NCBI GenBank assembly: GCA_040758635.1
Contig: JBFLVI010000003.1
Location: forward strand, 62,001 to 126,000
Origin: Yes71-27 sp040758635
GTDB taxonomy: Bacteria > Bacillota > Desulfotomaculia > Desulfotomaculales > Ammonificaceae
Reading direction: 5' to 3'
DNA: 64,000 nucleotides
Shown: positions 1 to 8,298 of the stretch, one piece after another
Numbering within the stretch: position 1 is the stretch's first letter
Layout: each line of letters starts with the position of its first letter
The notes under the pieces: generated by a model
The model's input: the letters and a program-made list of their open reading frames with translations, nothing else
Told to the model about the DNA's origin: nothing
The model's database searches: none
Position numbers and translations under genes: made by a program

Positions 1-545
1 GGATCGGGCCCCGGACGGCCCAGCGGCTGGCGCTGTACCTTTTGAGCGCCCCCCGCGAACAGGCCGAACGCCTTGCGGCGGCCATCAAAGAAGCCCGGGA
101 AACGGTTGTTTACTGCTCGGTCTGCGGGAACTTTACGGACGCGGACCCTTGCAACATCTGCGCGGACGCCGCCCGGGACCACAGCGTCATCTGCGTGGTG
201 GAAGAGCCGCGCGACGCAGCGGCGATCGAAGGGTCGGGAAGCTTCCGGGGCGTCTACCACGTTCTCGGCGGGGCGCTCTCCCCGCTTGACGGGATCGGCC
301 CGGAAAGGTTGCGGATAAAAGAACTTCTGGCGCGGTTGGAAAAGGGCGGCGTGGCGGAGGTGGTGCTGGCCACCAGCCCCGACACGGAAGGTGAGGCGAC
401 GGCGCTTTATCTCCGGCGGCTGCTGGAACCCCTGGGCATTAAGCTCAGCAGGCTGGCCTACGGTTTGCCGGTGGGTGCGGAGCTCGAGTTCGCCGACGCC
501 CAGACCATCGCCCGGGCGTTCGAGGGGCGGCGGGAGCTTAAATAA
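1..545 (+). CDS. recR: Recombination mediator RecR, 5' end outside window
   Basis: RecR works with RecO to load RecA on gapped DNA during recombinational repair. The frame is open to the left edge: codons from base 3 read IGPRTAQRLALYLL, the helix-hairpin-helix motif that normally starts near residue 17, so only about 15 residues are missing. The TTG at 42 is therefore not the start. A C4 zinc finger (C-x2-C-x8-C-x2-C, bases 114-161) and a Toprim domain (VVEEPRD, GEATALYL) follow in the usual order, and the protein ends with the typical EGRREL-type tail. bofA comes next, as in Bacillus. Confidence 0.96.
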   Translation, partial: IGPRTAQRLALYLLSAPREQAERLAAAIKEARETVVYCSVCGNFTDADPCNICADAARDHSVICVVEEPRDAAAIEGSGSFRGVYHVLGGALSPLDGIGPERLRIKELLARLEKGGVAEVVLATSPDTEGEATALYLRRLLEPLGIKLSRLAYGLPVGAELEFADAQTIARAFEGRRELK

Positions 546-703
546 GAAACAGGTATAATTTACCTCCCCCCGCAATAGATTTGCAGCAGGGATTGTCCCC
601 ACGAAACCGCAGCATTTTGAAGGAAAGCAGTCAGGGCGCAAACCCAAGAACCAATTCTGACAGCCTAACTTCCGGCGTCCGGCTTCTGAAAGGGGAGGTA
701 GTG

Positions 704-967
704 GTGGACTGGAAACTTGTGGTTTTGGGCCTGGTCGGTCTTTTCGGCCTTTACCTGGTGGGCAGCGCCCTGGTGGCGCCGTTGCGCCTTCTGATCCGCC
801 TGCTGGTGACCTTTGTCGTGGGCGGTGTTTTGCTGGCGCTGGTCAACCTGTTGGGCGGGGTCTTCAACTTCCACATCGCCGTCAACCCGGTAACGATGCT
901 CGCAGCCGGTGCCTTCCCAGTTCCGGGGCTGCTCTTGCTCGGCCTGCTGACGCTTTTCGTCGTGTAG
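704..967 (+). CDS. bofA: Pro-sigma-K processing inhibitor BofA
   Basis: Small integral membrane protein of 87 residues, the usual length of BofA, which holds the SpoIVFB protease inactive in the outer forespore membrane until the sigma-K checkpoint is passed. Two hydrophobic stretches and the C-terminal half (VNPVTMLAAGAFPVPGLLLL) fit the family. I chose the GTG at 704 because AGGGGAGG (691-698) sits 5 bases upstream; the frame is open further upstream, but that part has no RBS and is not conserved in character. Position directly after recR supports the call and points to an endospore former. Confidence 0.85.
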   Translation: MDWKLVVLGLVGLFGLYLVGSALVAPLRLLIRLLVTFVVGGVLLALVNLLGGVFNFHIAVNPVTMLAAGAFPVPGLLLLGLLTLFVV

Positions 968-972
968 TCAGC

Positions 973-1001
973 TTGACGCTTCCCCGGTTTTGCAGTACCA
1001 T
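973..1001 (+). promoter_or_regulatory. Possible sigma-A promoter of the por operon
   Basis: TTGACG (973-978), 17 bases, TACCAT (996-1001). Lies just after bofA and before the por leader. The -10 box is imperfect. Confidence 0.35.
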
Positions 1002-1263
1002 TAACAATAAATCTCCGTGAGAGGTCCGGAATTTTTGCGGTATTGAGGGGCTGGAAACTGCTGGTGCTCCAGCGCCCCGGAACCACCGGGGAATACGCCG
1101 GAGGTGTGGGATGACGGCGCCCCGCGAACGTGCGGATGACGGCCCGGCCGGTAGGATGCCTTGGCTTGAGCCGGAGATGGCCAAGCCTTGGCGGCCGCCG
1201 TCGGGTTGCTTCACCGTCGCCGGAACCCATGCCGGCCGGTTGGAAAGATGAAGGGGGATGCTT
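1002..1263 (+). other. GC-rich untranslated leader of the por operon
   Basis: No convincing gene. The segment can fold into a hairpin at about 1047-1078 (GGGGCTGGA pairing with TCCAGCGCCCC, one bulge) followed by CCCCGG-aacca-CCGGGG, and it holds a repeated GGATGACGGC. I do not recognise a known riboswitch. The RBS AAGGGGG (1251-1257) serves porC. Confidence 0.3.
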
Positions 1264-1839
1264 ATGGCGGATACGGTTGAAATACGGTGGCATGGTAGAG
1301 GGGGGCAGGGAACGGTTACGGCGGCCAAAGTGCTGGCGGACGCATGCCTGACCGGCGGCAGGCACGTCCAGGCGTTTCCCGAATACGGTCCGGAAAGATC
1401 CGGGGCGCCGCTCAAGGCCTACAACCGGATCAGCTCCAAGGAGCTTCGGATGCACTGCCCGGTGCTCGAACCCCAGGTGGTGACCGTGGTGGACGCCTCG
1501 CTGCTTGACAGCGTGGATGTCACGGAAGGGGCCAGGCCGGACGCGGTGTTCATCGTGAACACCGCGAAGGATCCCAAAGAGATCAGGGAAAAATTAGGGG
1601 TGAAGCCGGGCCAGCGGATTTTCACGGTTGACGCCACCAAAATCGCGCTGGAAACCATCGGCAGGGCGTTTCCAAACTCACCGATGCTGGGCGCGGTTTG
1701 CAGGGTTACCGGTCTGGTCAGCCTCGACCACCTGCTCGAAGACGTTCGCAAAAGTTTTGGCAAGAAGTTTTCCGAAAAGATTATTCAAGGCAACCTCGAT
1801 GCGGTGAGGCGCGGTTACGAGGAGGTAAAAGAAGGATGA
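1264..1839 (+). CDS. porC: 2-oxoacid (pyruvate-type):ferredoxin oxidoreductase, gamma subunit
   Basis: Gamma subunit of a four-subunit oxidoreductase that converts pyruvate (or a similar 2-oxoacid) and CoA to acyl-CoA, CO2 and reduced ferredoxin. The N-terminal IRWHGRGGQGTVTAAKVL and the EYGPERSGAP segment are family hallmarks. I take ATG 1264, six bases after AAGGGGG, rather than ATG 1258, which abuts that RBS. It is first in a gamma-delta-alpha-beta operon, the order of archaeal and thermophilic Por/Vor enzymes, and overlaps porD by 4 bases, implying translational coupling. Pyruvate as substrate is inferred from the beta subunit. Confidence 0.88.
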   Translation: MADTVEIRWHGRGGQGTVTAAKVLADACLTGGRHVQAFPEYGPERSGAPLKAYNRISSKELRMHCPVLEPQVVTVVDASLLDSVDVTEGARPDAVFIVNTAKDPKEIREKLGVKPGQRIFTVDATKIALETIGRAFPNSPMLGAVCRVTGLVSLDHLLEDVRKSFGKKFSEKIIQGNLDAVRRGYEEVKEG

Positions 1840-2132
1840 GTACGAAAGGATGGCGGGAGCTGCCCCCGGGATCGGTGATCCTCGACGCGGGAAACGCGCG
1901 CGAACTTAAGACCGGAACCTGGCGGACGACTTCCAGACCGGTATGGAAGGAAGAAAACTGCAGCCAGTGCCTTTTGTGCTGGCTTTATTGCCCTGATATG
2001 GCCGTAATCGTTAAAGACGGAAAGATGGTGGGTATAGATTACGCTTACTGCAAAGGTTGTGGTATATGTGCCCTCGAGTGCCCCGGAAGGAAGGGACGGA
2101 AGGCCATTACCATGGAGGAGGAAAGGAAATAA
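1836..2132 (+). CDS. porD: Pyruvate-type ferredoxin oxidoreductase, delta subunit (2[4Fe-4S])
   Basis: Ferredoxin-like subunit of 98 residues that carries electrons from the catalytic core to ferredoxin. Two cluster-binding motifs are visible: C-x2-C-x2-C-x3-C-P (CSQCLLCWLYCP) and CKGCGICALECP. The ATG at 1836 overlaps the stop of porC, and its stop overlaps the start of porA (TAATG), so the four subunits are translationally coupled. The frame extends further upstream inside porC, but without an RBS and without homology. Confidence 0.9.
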   Translation: MSTKGWRELPPGSVILDAGNARELKTGTWRTTSRPVWKEENCSQCLLCWLYCPDMAVIVKDGKMVGIDYAYCKGCGICALECPGRKGRKAITMEEERK

Positions 2133-3310
2133 TGGCAAGGGTAGCTGCGGTAACCGGAAACGAGGCGGTGGCCGAGGCATTGCGGCAGATAAATCCGGAC
2201 GTCTGTGCCGCCTATCCGATTACGCCTCAGACGGAGTTGATGCAGCGCTTCGCGGCTTTTGTCTCCAACGGTAAGGTTGACACGGAGCTGATCCTGGTCG
2301 AAAGCGAGCACAGCGCAATGAGCGCGTGTATCGGCGCTGCGGCCGCCGGTGGCAGGGTCGCCACCGCCACTTGCGGCCCGGGACTGGCGCTGATGTGGGA
2401 GATGCTTTACGTCGCCTCCGGCATGCGTCTCCCGATCGTCATGGCCGTAGTCAACCGGTCGCTGTCGGCGCCGCTCAACATCCACGGCGACCATTCGGAC
2501 GCGATGGGGGCGCGGGACTCCGGCTGGATTCAGCTCTGGTCGGAAAACGCCCAGGAGGCGTACGACAATACCATCCAGGCGTTCCGGATCGCCGAAAACA
2601 TGAATATCAGGCTCCCGGCCATGGTTTGCATGGACGGGTTCATTATCAGCCATTCGATCGGGAGGATCGAGTATCTGGAGGACGAACCGGTCAGAAGTTT
2701 TGTCGGCGAGTACCAGCCCCTGAACCCGCTGCTCGACCTGGACAACCCCAAGAGTTACGGCCCGCTGATTCTGACGGACCAGTACCACGAGTACAAGCGC
2801 GCTCAGCACGAGGTGATGACCCGGGTGCAGGACGTCGTCCTCGCGGTGGCGGCAGAGTTCGAGAAGATGAGCGGCAGGAGGTACGGGCTCTTCGAGGCCT
2901 ACCGGCTCGACGACGCGGAGATCGGCCTGGTGATTTTGAACTCGGCCGCCGGGACGGCGAAGGACGTGGTTGACTCCTTCCGGGAGCGGGGGATCAGGGC
3001 GGGGCTCTTAAAACCGCGCCTCTTCAGGCCGTTCCCCTACGAAGAGGTGGCTCGGGCGTTGAAAGGCCTCAAGGCGGTGGCGGTCCTGGACCGGGCCGAT
3101 TCGTTCGGCGGCTACGGGCCGGTTTTTACGGAGATCTGTTCCGCCCTTTATCCGCTGGCGGAGCGGCCGGTGGTGATAAACAAGATTTACGGCCTCGGCG
3201 GCCGGGACTTCCTGCCGCAGCACGCGGAGGAGGTACTGGCGGAGCTGGAGGAAGTCGCGCGCACCGGCAAGGTGAGGGTTACGAAAGAGTACATTGGAGT
3301 GAGGGAGTAA
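2132..3310 (+). CDS. porA: Pyruvate-type ferredoxin oxidoreductase, alpha subunit
   Basis: The 392-residue alpha subunit contains the pyrimidine-binding and CoA-side domains of the thiamine-diphosphate enzyme. The N-terminal GNEAVAEAL ... AAYPITPQTE motif and the VESEHSAMSACIGAAAAGGR segment are typical, with the transketolase C-terminal-like domain (ILNSAAGTAKDVVD onwards) after residue 260. The start ATG 2132 shares a base with the porD stop and has GAGGAGGAAAGG upstream. In an anaerobe such an operon supplies acetyl-CoA oxidation or synthesis linked to ferredoxin. Confidence 0.92.
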   Translation: MARVAAVTGNEAVAEALRQINPDVCAAYPITPQTELMQRFAAFVSNGKVDTELILVESEHSAMSACIGAAAAGGRVATATCGPGLALMWEMLYVASGMRLPIVMAVVNRSLSAPLNIHGDHSDAMGARDSGWIQLWSENAQEAYDNTIQAFRIAENMNIRLPAMVCMDGFIISHSIGRIEYLEDEPVRSFVGEYQPLNPLLDLDNPKSYGPLILTDQYHEYKRAQHEVMTRVQDVVLAVAAEFEKMSGRRYGLFEAYRLDDAEIGLVILNSAAGTAKDVVDSFRERGIRAGLLKPRLFRPFPYEEVARALKGLKAVAVLDRADSFGGYGPVFTEICSALYPLAERPVVINKIYGLGGRDFLPQHAEEVLAELEEVARTGKVRVTKEYIGVRE

Positions 3311-3311
3311 A

Positions 3312-4253
3312 ATGGCTACGGAACAACTGAAGCTCAGGGAGCTTGCCAAAAAGGAAGTCTTGATTACGTCCGGCCACCGGCTCTGCGCGGGTTGCGGCGC
3401 GCCGATCATTGCGAAGATGGTGCTGCTGGCCGCGGCCGATTACCCGGTGGTTGCCTGTTCTCCCACCGGGTGCCTCGAAGTTTCGACCTGCATCTCAGAT
3501 TATACGGCCTGGAAAGTTCCCTGGATCCACAGCGCCTTTGAAAACGCCGGCGCCACCCTTTCCGGGGTGGAGACGATGTACCGGGCGCTGAAGAAGAAAG
3601 GCAAGATTGACAAAGAGGTGAAGTTCATCGCGATCGGCGGCGACGGCGGCACGTACGACATCGGCCTGCAGAGCCTGTCCGGGGCGATGGAACGCGGGCA
3701 CGACCTGCTTTACGTCTGCTATGACAACGGCGCCTACATGAACACCGGGATCCAGCGTTCGAGCGCCACGCCGCTCGGGGCCGATACGACGACGAGCCCG
3801 GCCGGGAGCGTGATTCCCGGGAAGCTGCAACGGCGCAAAGACCTGACCAGGATCATGGCTGCACATAACATTCCGTACGCGGCGCAGGCGTCGCCCAGCC
3901 ACTGGTCTGACTTTATCAGGAAAGTACGGAAGGCGCTGTCCATCAAAGGACCGAAGTTCATCAACGTAATTTCTCCCTGCAACCGCGGGTGGCGGTCGCG
4001 CCTCGACGACGCGATTCAGTTGAGCAGGCTGGCGGTACAGACCTGTTACTGGCCGCTTTACGAGGTGGAGGACGGCGTCGTCAGGGTAACCTATAAGCCC
4101 AGGGAGAAGAAGCCGATCGAGGAGTTTTTGAAGCCGCAGGGAAGGTTCAAGCACCTGTTTGCTCCGGAGAACGAGTGGATCATCAAGCGGTTCCAGGAAG
4201 ACGTGGACCGGGAATGGGAGCGGCTGCAGAAGGAGGAGTCCCTCTATACTTGA
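3312..4253 (+). CDS. porB: Pyruvate-type ferredoxin oxidoreductase, beta subunit
   Basis: Beta subunit of 313 residues that binds the thiamine diphosphate and a [4Fe-4S] cluster. Visible motifs: the cluster cysteines C25/C28 in HRLCAGCGAP, a further cysteine in SPTGCLEV and one in SPCNRGW, and the ThDP-Mg motif GGDGGTYDIGLQ with the downstream YDNGAYMNTG. These residues resemble pyruvate synthase more than the indolepyruvate or 2-ketoglutarate enzymes. It starts one base after porA and shares its stop with the next gene (TGATG). Confidence 0.93.
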   Translation: MATEQLKLRELAKKEVLITSGHRLCAGCGAPIIAKMVLLAAADYPVVACSPTGCLEVSTCISDYTAWKVPWIHSAFENAGATLSGVETMYRALKKKGKIDKEVKFIAIGGDGGTYDIGLQSLSGAMERGHDLLYVCYDNGAYMNTGIQRSSATPLGADTTTSPAGSVIPGKLQRRKDLTRIMAAHNIPYAAQASPSHWSDFIRKVRKALSIKGPKFINVISPCNRGWRSRLDDAIQLSRLAVQTCYWPLYEVEDGVVRVTYKPREKKPIEEFLKPQGRFKHLFAPENEWIIKRFQEDVDREWERLQKEESLYT

Positions 4254-5692
4254 TGCGGCAGAGGCGCTGCCCGCTTGTAGAGGCGCTGAAGCGGTGCGCA
4301 CGTAAGGGATTGGCCCCTTTTCATACACCGGGACACTTGCAGGGAAAGGCGGCTCCACCGGTATTGCGTCGCTGGTGGGGCCGCACGGTTTTTACGGCCG
4401 ACCTGACGGAAGTTCCCGGACTCGACGATCTCCATGCGCCTGCCGGGGTAATCCGGCGGGCCGAGGAACTCGCGGCAGAGCTGGCGGGAGCGGAGCGGAC
4501 CTTTTTCCTGGTCAACGGGAGCACGGCCGGTATACAGGCGATGCTCCTGGCCGCGGCCGGCCCGGGCGAGAAGGTGCTGCTTCCCCGGGCGGTCCACCGG
4601 TCGGTGGTGGCGGCGCTGGTGCTAAGCGGCGCGGAGCCGGTCTTTTTGCCGGGACGGCTGGTGGAGGGGTTTGAAATTCCCCTGCCTCCTCCGGCGTCTG
4701 CCTACCGGGAAGCGCTGGCGCAACACACCGACGCGCGGGCGCTGTTCGCCGTTTATCCGGACTACTACGGCGTGGCGGTGAACCTGGAAGCCGTAGCCGT
4801 GGAAGCGCATTCCCGGGGTCTGCCGCTCCTGGTGGACGCCGCGCACGGCGTCCTTTTCGGGTACCACCCGGCACTGCCGCCGGGAGCGGTCGCGTGCGGT
4901 GCGGACGCGGCGGTCGAGAGCGTGCACAAACGCGCCGGCGCGCTCACACAGGCGGCCTGGCTGCACCTGCAGGGGAACCGGCTTTCCGCCGCCCGGGTAC
5001 AGGACGCCCTCCGTTTCCTGATGACCAGCAGCCCTTCCTACCTCCTGCTCGCTTCGCTTGACGCGGCGCGCCGGCAACTGGCGGCCTCGGGCGCGGCGTT
5101 GTGCCGGCAAATGATTGAAGCGGTGGCTTACACCCGCGGGGCGCTGGGCCTTTTCCCGGAGGTGCGGGTGCTTTCTGCGGCGGGGGAAGGTTACCGGCTC
5201 GACCCGACCAGACTGGTACTGAATTTTCGGGCCGCAGGCAGAGACGGCTTTGCTGCGGCGGAGGCGCTGCGCCGGTGCGGCGTGGCTGTAGAAATGGCCG
5301 ATTTCCATAACGTGGTGTTGCTGTTCAGCCCCGGCCACCGGGTGCGGGACGCGAAGGCGCTGGTACGGGCGGTGGAGGCGGCGCTGCGGCGTCCCACCGG
5401 AGCCGCGCGCCGGGAGGAGCGAACGCCGCCCCCGTTTCCCGGGATACCGCCCCGGAGACTCAGTCCCAGGGAAGCCTGGCTGACACCGGCGCAAGAGGTG
5501 CCGCTTGACAGGGCGGTGGGGCTTGTAAGCGCGGAGATGGTGGCTCCGGCCCCACCGGGGATACCGGTGCTCCTTCCCGGCGAGGAGATTACCCCCGGGG
5601 TGGCGGCCTACCTCCAGGCGGTGGGGGCTGCGGGCGTGCCGGTCCACGGGGCGGCGGACCAGAAACTGAAAACCCTTCGTGTGGTGCGGTGA
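4253..5692 (+). CDS. Orn/Lys/Arg decarboxylase family PLP enzyme (SpeA/YaaO-like)
   Basis: A PLP-dependent basic amino-acid decarboxylase of 479 residues, similar in layout to Bacillus SpeA and YaaO. Motifs in order: HTPGH near residue 24, DLTEVPGLDDLHAP, NGSTAGIQA, the cofactor-ring DAAHG, and VESVHK, whose lysine forms the Schiff base with PLP. The product would be agmatine, cadaverine or putrescine; the substrate cannot be told from sequence. ATG 4253 overlaps the porB stop. The nearest good SD (AGGAGG, 4231-4236) is rather far, so coupling is likely. Its place just before tmk copies Bacillus yaaO-tmk. Confidence 0.85.
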   Translation: MRQRRCPLVEALKRCARKGLAPFHTPGHLQGKAAPPVLRRWWGRTVFTADLTEVPGLDDLHAPAGVIRRAEELAAELAGAERTFFLVNGSTAGIQAMLLAAAGPGEKVLLPRAVHRSVVAALVLSGAEPVFLPGRLVEGFEIPLPPPASAYREALAQHTDARALFAVYPDYYGVAVNLEAVAVEAHSRGLPLLVDAAHGVLFGYHPALPPGAVACGADAAVESVHKRAGALTQAAWLHLQGNRLSAARVQDALRFLMTSSPSYLLLASLDAARRQLAASGAALCRQMIEAVAYTRGALGLFPEVRVLSAAGEGYRLDPTRLVLNFRAAGRDGFAAAEALRRCGVAVEMADFHNVVLLFSPGHRVRDAKALVRAVEAALRRPTGAARREERTPPPFPGIPPRRLSPREAWLTPAQEVPLDRAVGLVSAEMVAPAPPGIPVLLPGEEITPGVAAYLQAVGAAGVPVHGAADQKLKTLRVVR

Positions 5693-6315
5693 TGAGCGGC
5701 TTTTTTCTTTGTTTAGAAGGAATTGACGGTGCAGGAAAAACCACCCAGGTGAGGCGGCTGGCCAGGAGGCTGGGGGCGCTTTCGCTGGACGTGGTGACGG
5801 TGCGGGAGCCGGGCGGGACCGGGCTCGGCGAGGCGATAAGAAGGATCGTGCAGGATCCGGCAAAGGTGATAGACGCGCGGGCGGAGGCCTGCCTTTACGC
5901 CGCGGCCCGAGCCGAACTCGTGGCGCAGGTGATTCGCCCGGCCTTGAAGGCGCAAAAAATTGTCGTGGCCGATCGCTTCAGCGCCTCGACGCTTGCCTAC
6001 CAGGGCGCGGGGCGGGGCCTGCCGGAGGAACTGCTTGCGCAGCTCAACGCCCTGGTCACCCAGGGAATTAACCCGGACCTGACCGTGGTGATTGACCTTC
6101 CGGTTGAAGAGGCGCTGGCGCGGGTGGGCAGGGAAAAGGACCGGATGGAGAGGCTTGACGAGACCTTCTTTGTGCGCGTGCGGCGGTGCTACCTGCGGCT
6201 GGCCAGGGAGGAAGGTTCCCGTTTCGCCGTGGTTGACGGGACCGGAACCCCCGAAGAAGTAGAAGAAGAGATTTTCCGAGTGGTACTGGAGGCGCTCAAA
6301 AGGTGTACGAAGTGA
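5692..6315 (+). CDS. tmk: Thymidylate kinase
   Basis: Phosphorylates dTMP to dTDP with ATP. The P-loop EGIDGAGKTTQ is at the N-terminus, followed by the substrate-binding REPGGT and the ADRFSASTLAYQG motif with its DR. The 207-residue length is normal. The start ATG 5692 overlaps the preceding stop; a GTG at 5689 is an alternative. The 3' end overlaps holB by 13 bases. Bacillus has yaaQ and yaaR between tmk and holB; here they are absent. Confidence 0.95.
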   Translation: MSGFFLCLEGIDGAGKTTQVRRLARRLGALSLDVVTVREPGGTGLGEAIRRIVQDPAKVIDARAEACLYAAARAELVAQVIRPALKAQKIVVADRFSASTLAYQGAGRGLPEELLAQLNALVTQGINPDLTVVIDLPVEEALARVGREKDRMERLDETFFVRVRRCYLRLAREEGSRFAVVDGTGTPEEVEEEIFRVVLEALKRCTK

Positions 6316-7292
6316 TCCGGGGGCAGGAGATAGCGGTCGCGCGTTTGAGAGCCGCGTGCCGGAACGGCCGGATTGCCCACGCCTATCTTTTTACGGGTCC
6401 GGCGGGTGTGGGAAAGTATGCCGCCGCGCGGGGCTTTGCCGCCGCGCTCCTCTGTTGTACGGGTGCGCACGAGGGCGATGCCTGCAGGGAATGCTTCTCG
6501 TGCCGCCTCTTTCAAAGCGGCAACCACCCGGACTACCACGTTCTGGCTTCTGAGGGGGCGGCGATCGGCATTGAGAAAATCCGGCGGGTCACCTTCACGC
6601 TGGGGCAAAAACCCCACCACCGGCGGCACGTGGTGGTTATTGACCAGGCGGAGAAGGTTACGGTCGAAGGACAGAACGCCTTTCTCAAGACGCTTGAGGA
6701 CCCGCCGGGCGGCGCGGTACTGATTCTCGTTACCGCCCACCCGAAGCTCCTTTTGCCGACCGTGGTCTCCCGCTGTTGCGAGATCAGGTTCCGGCGGCTT
6801 CACCCCGGGATCGTTGTGGAAGAACTGGTGCAGCGCCACGGCGTGCCGCCGGACGAGGCGAAAATACTGGCCGTCCTTTCAGGGGGGAGCATCGGACGGG
6901 CACTCGAACTGCGGCGCCCGGAGATGATGGCCCTGAGGGAAAAGGTTTTGCGTTGCGCGCTCGCCCCGGCACTCAGGGAGGTCCAGGGGAGCGCGGTGTA
7001 TAATAAAACTGAGGTAGAGGAGTGGCTTGCGTTCTTTAACCTCTGGTACCGGGACCTTCTGCTCTACCGGATAACGGGTGATTCCGGGCCGGTGGTCAAC
7101 ACGGATCGCTTGGCGGAGCTGAAGGAGGCGCGGTTATCCAGGACCGGCCTGGTTGAAGCGCTCGAGGCTGTGGAGGCGGCAAGAAGGATGCTCCGCGCCA
7201 ACGTAAACCCGCGGCTGGTGCTGGAGGGGCTGGTTGTACGCCTGGGCTCCATAATGAGAAGTCAGAAGCCAGACGCCAGAAGCCGGAATTAG
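6303..7292 (+). CDS. holB: DNA polymerase III delta-prime subunit
   Basis: Clamp-loader subunit. The AAA+ core begins with IRGQEIAVARLRAACRNGRIAHAYLF, then GPAGVGKYAAA, where tyrosine follows the Walker A lysine instead of Thr/Ser, in keeping with a non-hydrolysing delta-prime. A cysteine cluster (C-x8-C-x2-C-x2-C, GDACRECFSC) is the clamp-loader zinc site, and EKVTVEGQNAFLKTLEDPP is the Walker B/SRC region. It starts with GTG 6303. The last about 13 residues (RSQKPDARSRN) are encoded by a copy of a dispersed heptamer repeat, so the natural C-terminus has probably been replaced or extended. Confidence 0.93.
   Translation: MYEVIRGQEIAVARLRAACRNGRIAHAYLFTGPAGVGKYAAARGFAAALLCCTGAHEGDACRECFSCRLFQSGNHPDYHVLASEGAAIGIEKIRRVTFTLGQKPHHRRHVVVIDQAEKVTVEGQNAFLKTLEDPPGGAVLILVTAHPKLLLPTVVSRCCEIRFRRLHPGIVVEELVQRHGVPPDEAKILAVLSGGSIGRALELRRPEMMALREKVLRCALAPALREVQGSAVYNKTEVEEWLAFFNLWYRDLLLYRITGDSGPVVNTDRLAELKEARLSRTGLVEALEAVEAARRMLRANVNPRLVLEGLVVRLGSIMRSQKPDARSRN
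7252..7289 (+). repeat. Heptamer-type dispersed repeat overlapping the 3' end of holB
   Basis: Units like AGTCAGA, AGCCAGA, CGCCAGA, AGCCGGA repeat every seven bases. The same pattern occurs at 7562-7588, 11523-11562, 16606-16660 and 30615-30762. Confidence 0.6.
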
Positions 7293-7529
7293 GAGGGAGT
7301 CGTTCACGACCCGGCACTCAACTCAACGTGAAAGAACACGAGATACTCTGACGACTATTTGCTTGAGCACCCGACACTCAACTCCGCGGGAAAGAATACG
7401 GGATACTTTAATGACCGTTTGCTTGAGCACAGGTTACACACAGAGTTGAGTGTCGGGTACACAGAGTTGAATGCCGGGCGCCACCGGGGATGAGAAAAAA
7501 ACATCAATTGCTTGTGCTTCGGACTTTTA
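7293..7529. repeat. Dispersed intergenic repeat, copy 1, interrupted
   Basis: Fills the 7293-7529 gap between holB and ricT. The left part (7293-7310, GAGGGAGTCGTTCACGAC) matches 22482-22499 exactly, and the right part (7480-7529) matches 22511-22560 at 49 of 50 positions. Between them this copy carries about 169 bases, while the 22.5-kb copy carries only 11. Confidence 0.7.
7310..7478. mobile_element. Small inverted-repeat element inserted in the dispersed repeat
   Basis: Ends are imperfect inverted repeats: CCCGGCACTCAACTC (7310-7324) and GAGTTGAATGCCGGG (7464-7478), 14 of 15 matching. Inside are two tandem 60-base copies (7311-7370 and 7371-7430, about 49 of 60 identical) and a second inverted copy GAGTTGAGTGTCGGG (7443-7457) that exactly complements 7370-7384. 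There is no coding potential; the structure is MITE-like. No target duplication can be proved. Confidence 0.5.
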
Positions 7530-7561
7530 GTTTTAGATTTATCTGCTGTATTGTTCTTGAG

Positions 7562-7588
7562 TTCTGGATTCTGACTCCTGGATTTTTG
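7562..7588 (-). repeat. Heptamer-type dispersed repeat (minus orientation)
   Basis: TTCTGGATTCTGACTCCTGG and following bases are the reverse complement of the CCAGGAGTCAGAATCCAGAA heptamer pattern seen at 11523-11562. It lies directly upstream of ricT. Confidence 0.6.
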
Positions 7589-7614
7589 GAATGACTGCTG
7601 TGGGGGTGGAAGTG

Positions 7615-8298
7615 ATGCGGGCCGTTGGTGTCCGCTTCAAGAAGGCAGGAAAGATATACCATTTCGACCCCGGTACTCTGGATCTCAAGCCCGGTGACAA
7701 GGTGGTCGTTGAAACCGTCCGGGGCATGGAATACGGCTACGTGGTCACCGGGCCGGCGGAAGTGGAGATGGCCCCGGGCGCTTTGAAGCCGGTGCTCCGG
7801 GTGGCCACGCCGGAGGACATCAAGCAGATCCTGGCGAACCGCGAAAAAGAGCGCCAGGCCTTCAGGATCTGCCAGGACAAGATCACGGCCCACGGTCTCC
7901 CGATGAAACTAATCGGCGTGGACTACACCTTGGACGGCAGCAAAATCATCTTTTACTTCACCGCCGAGGGCCGGGTTGACTTCCGGCAGTTGGTGCGCGA
8001 TCTGGCGGCGGTCTTTAAAACCCGGATCGAGCTCCGCCAGGTGGGGGTGAGGGATGAAGCAAAACTCCTCGGGGGCTTAGGGTCCTGCGGCCGGGAGTTG
8101 TGCTGTGCAACCTGGCTCAGCGAGTTTGCTCCGGTTTCCATCCGGATGGCGAAGGGACAGAACCTTGTTTTAAACCCGGTCAAGATCTCCGGCATTTGCG
8201 GCCGCCTGATGTGCTGCCTGCGTTTCGAGGCTTCCAACTACTGGGAGGAGCAGGAGGAGGAAGCTGGGTTTGAACCCGACGAAGGAAACGAAGGGTAA
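7615..8298 (+). CDS. ricT: RicT/YaaT, PSP1-domain iron-sulfur protein
   Basis: RicT is part of the RicAFT (YmcA-YlbF-YaaT) complex that in Bacillus stimulates RNase Y-dependent RNA processing and phosphorelay output, and it binds Fe-S clusters. The PSP1 domain is clear from VGVRFKKAGKIYHFDP through TRIELRQVGVRDEAK. The cluster cysteines are in GSCGRELCCATW and GICGRLMCCLRF. ATG 7615 matches where homologues begin and has GGGGGTGGA upstream; ATG 7591 is the alternative. At 227 residues it lacks about 45 C-terminal residues of the Bacillus protein. Overlaps rsmI by 29 bases. Confidence 0.9.
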   Translation: MRAVGVRFKKAGKIYHFDPGTLDLKPGDKVVVETVRGMEYGYVVTGPAEVEMAPGALKPVLRVATPEDIKQILANREKERQAFRICQDKITAHGLPMKLIGVDYTLDGSKIIFYFTAEGRVDFRQLVRDLAAVFKTRIELRQVGVRDEAKLLGGLGSCGRELCCATWLSEFAPVSIRMAKGQNLVLNPVKISGICGRLMCCLRFEASNYWEEQEEEAGFEPDEGNEG

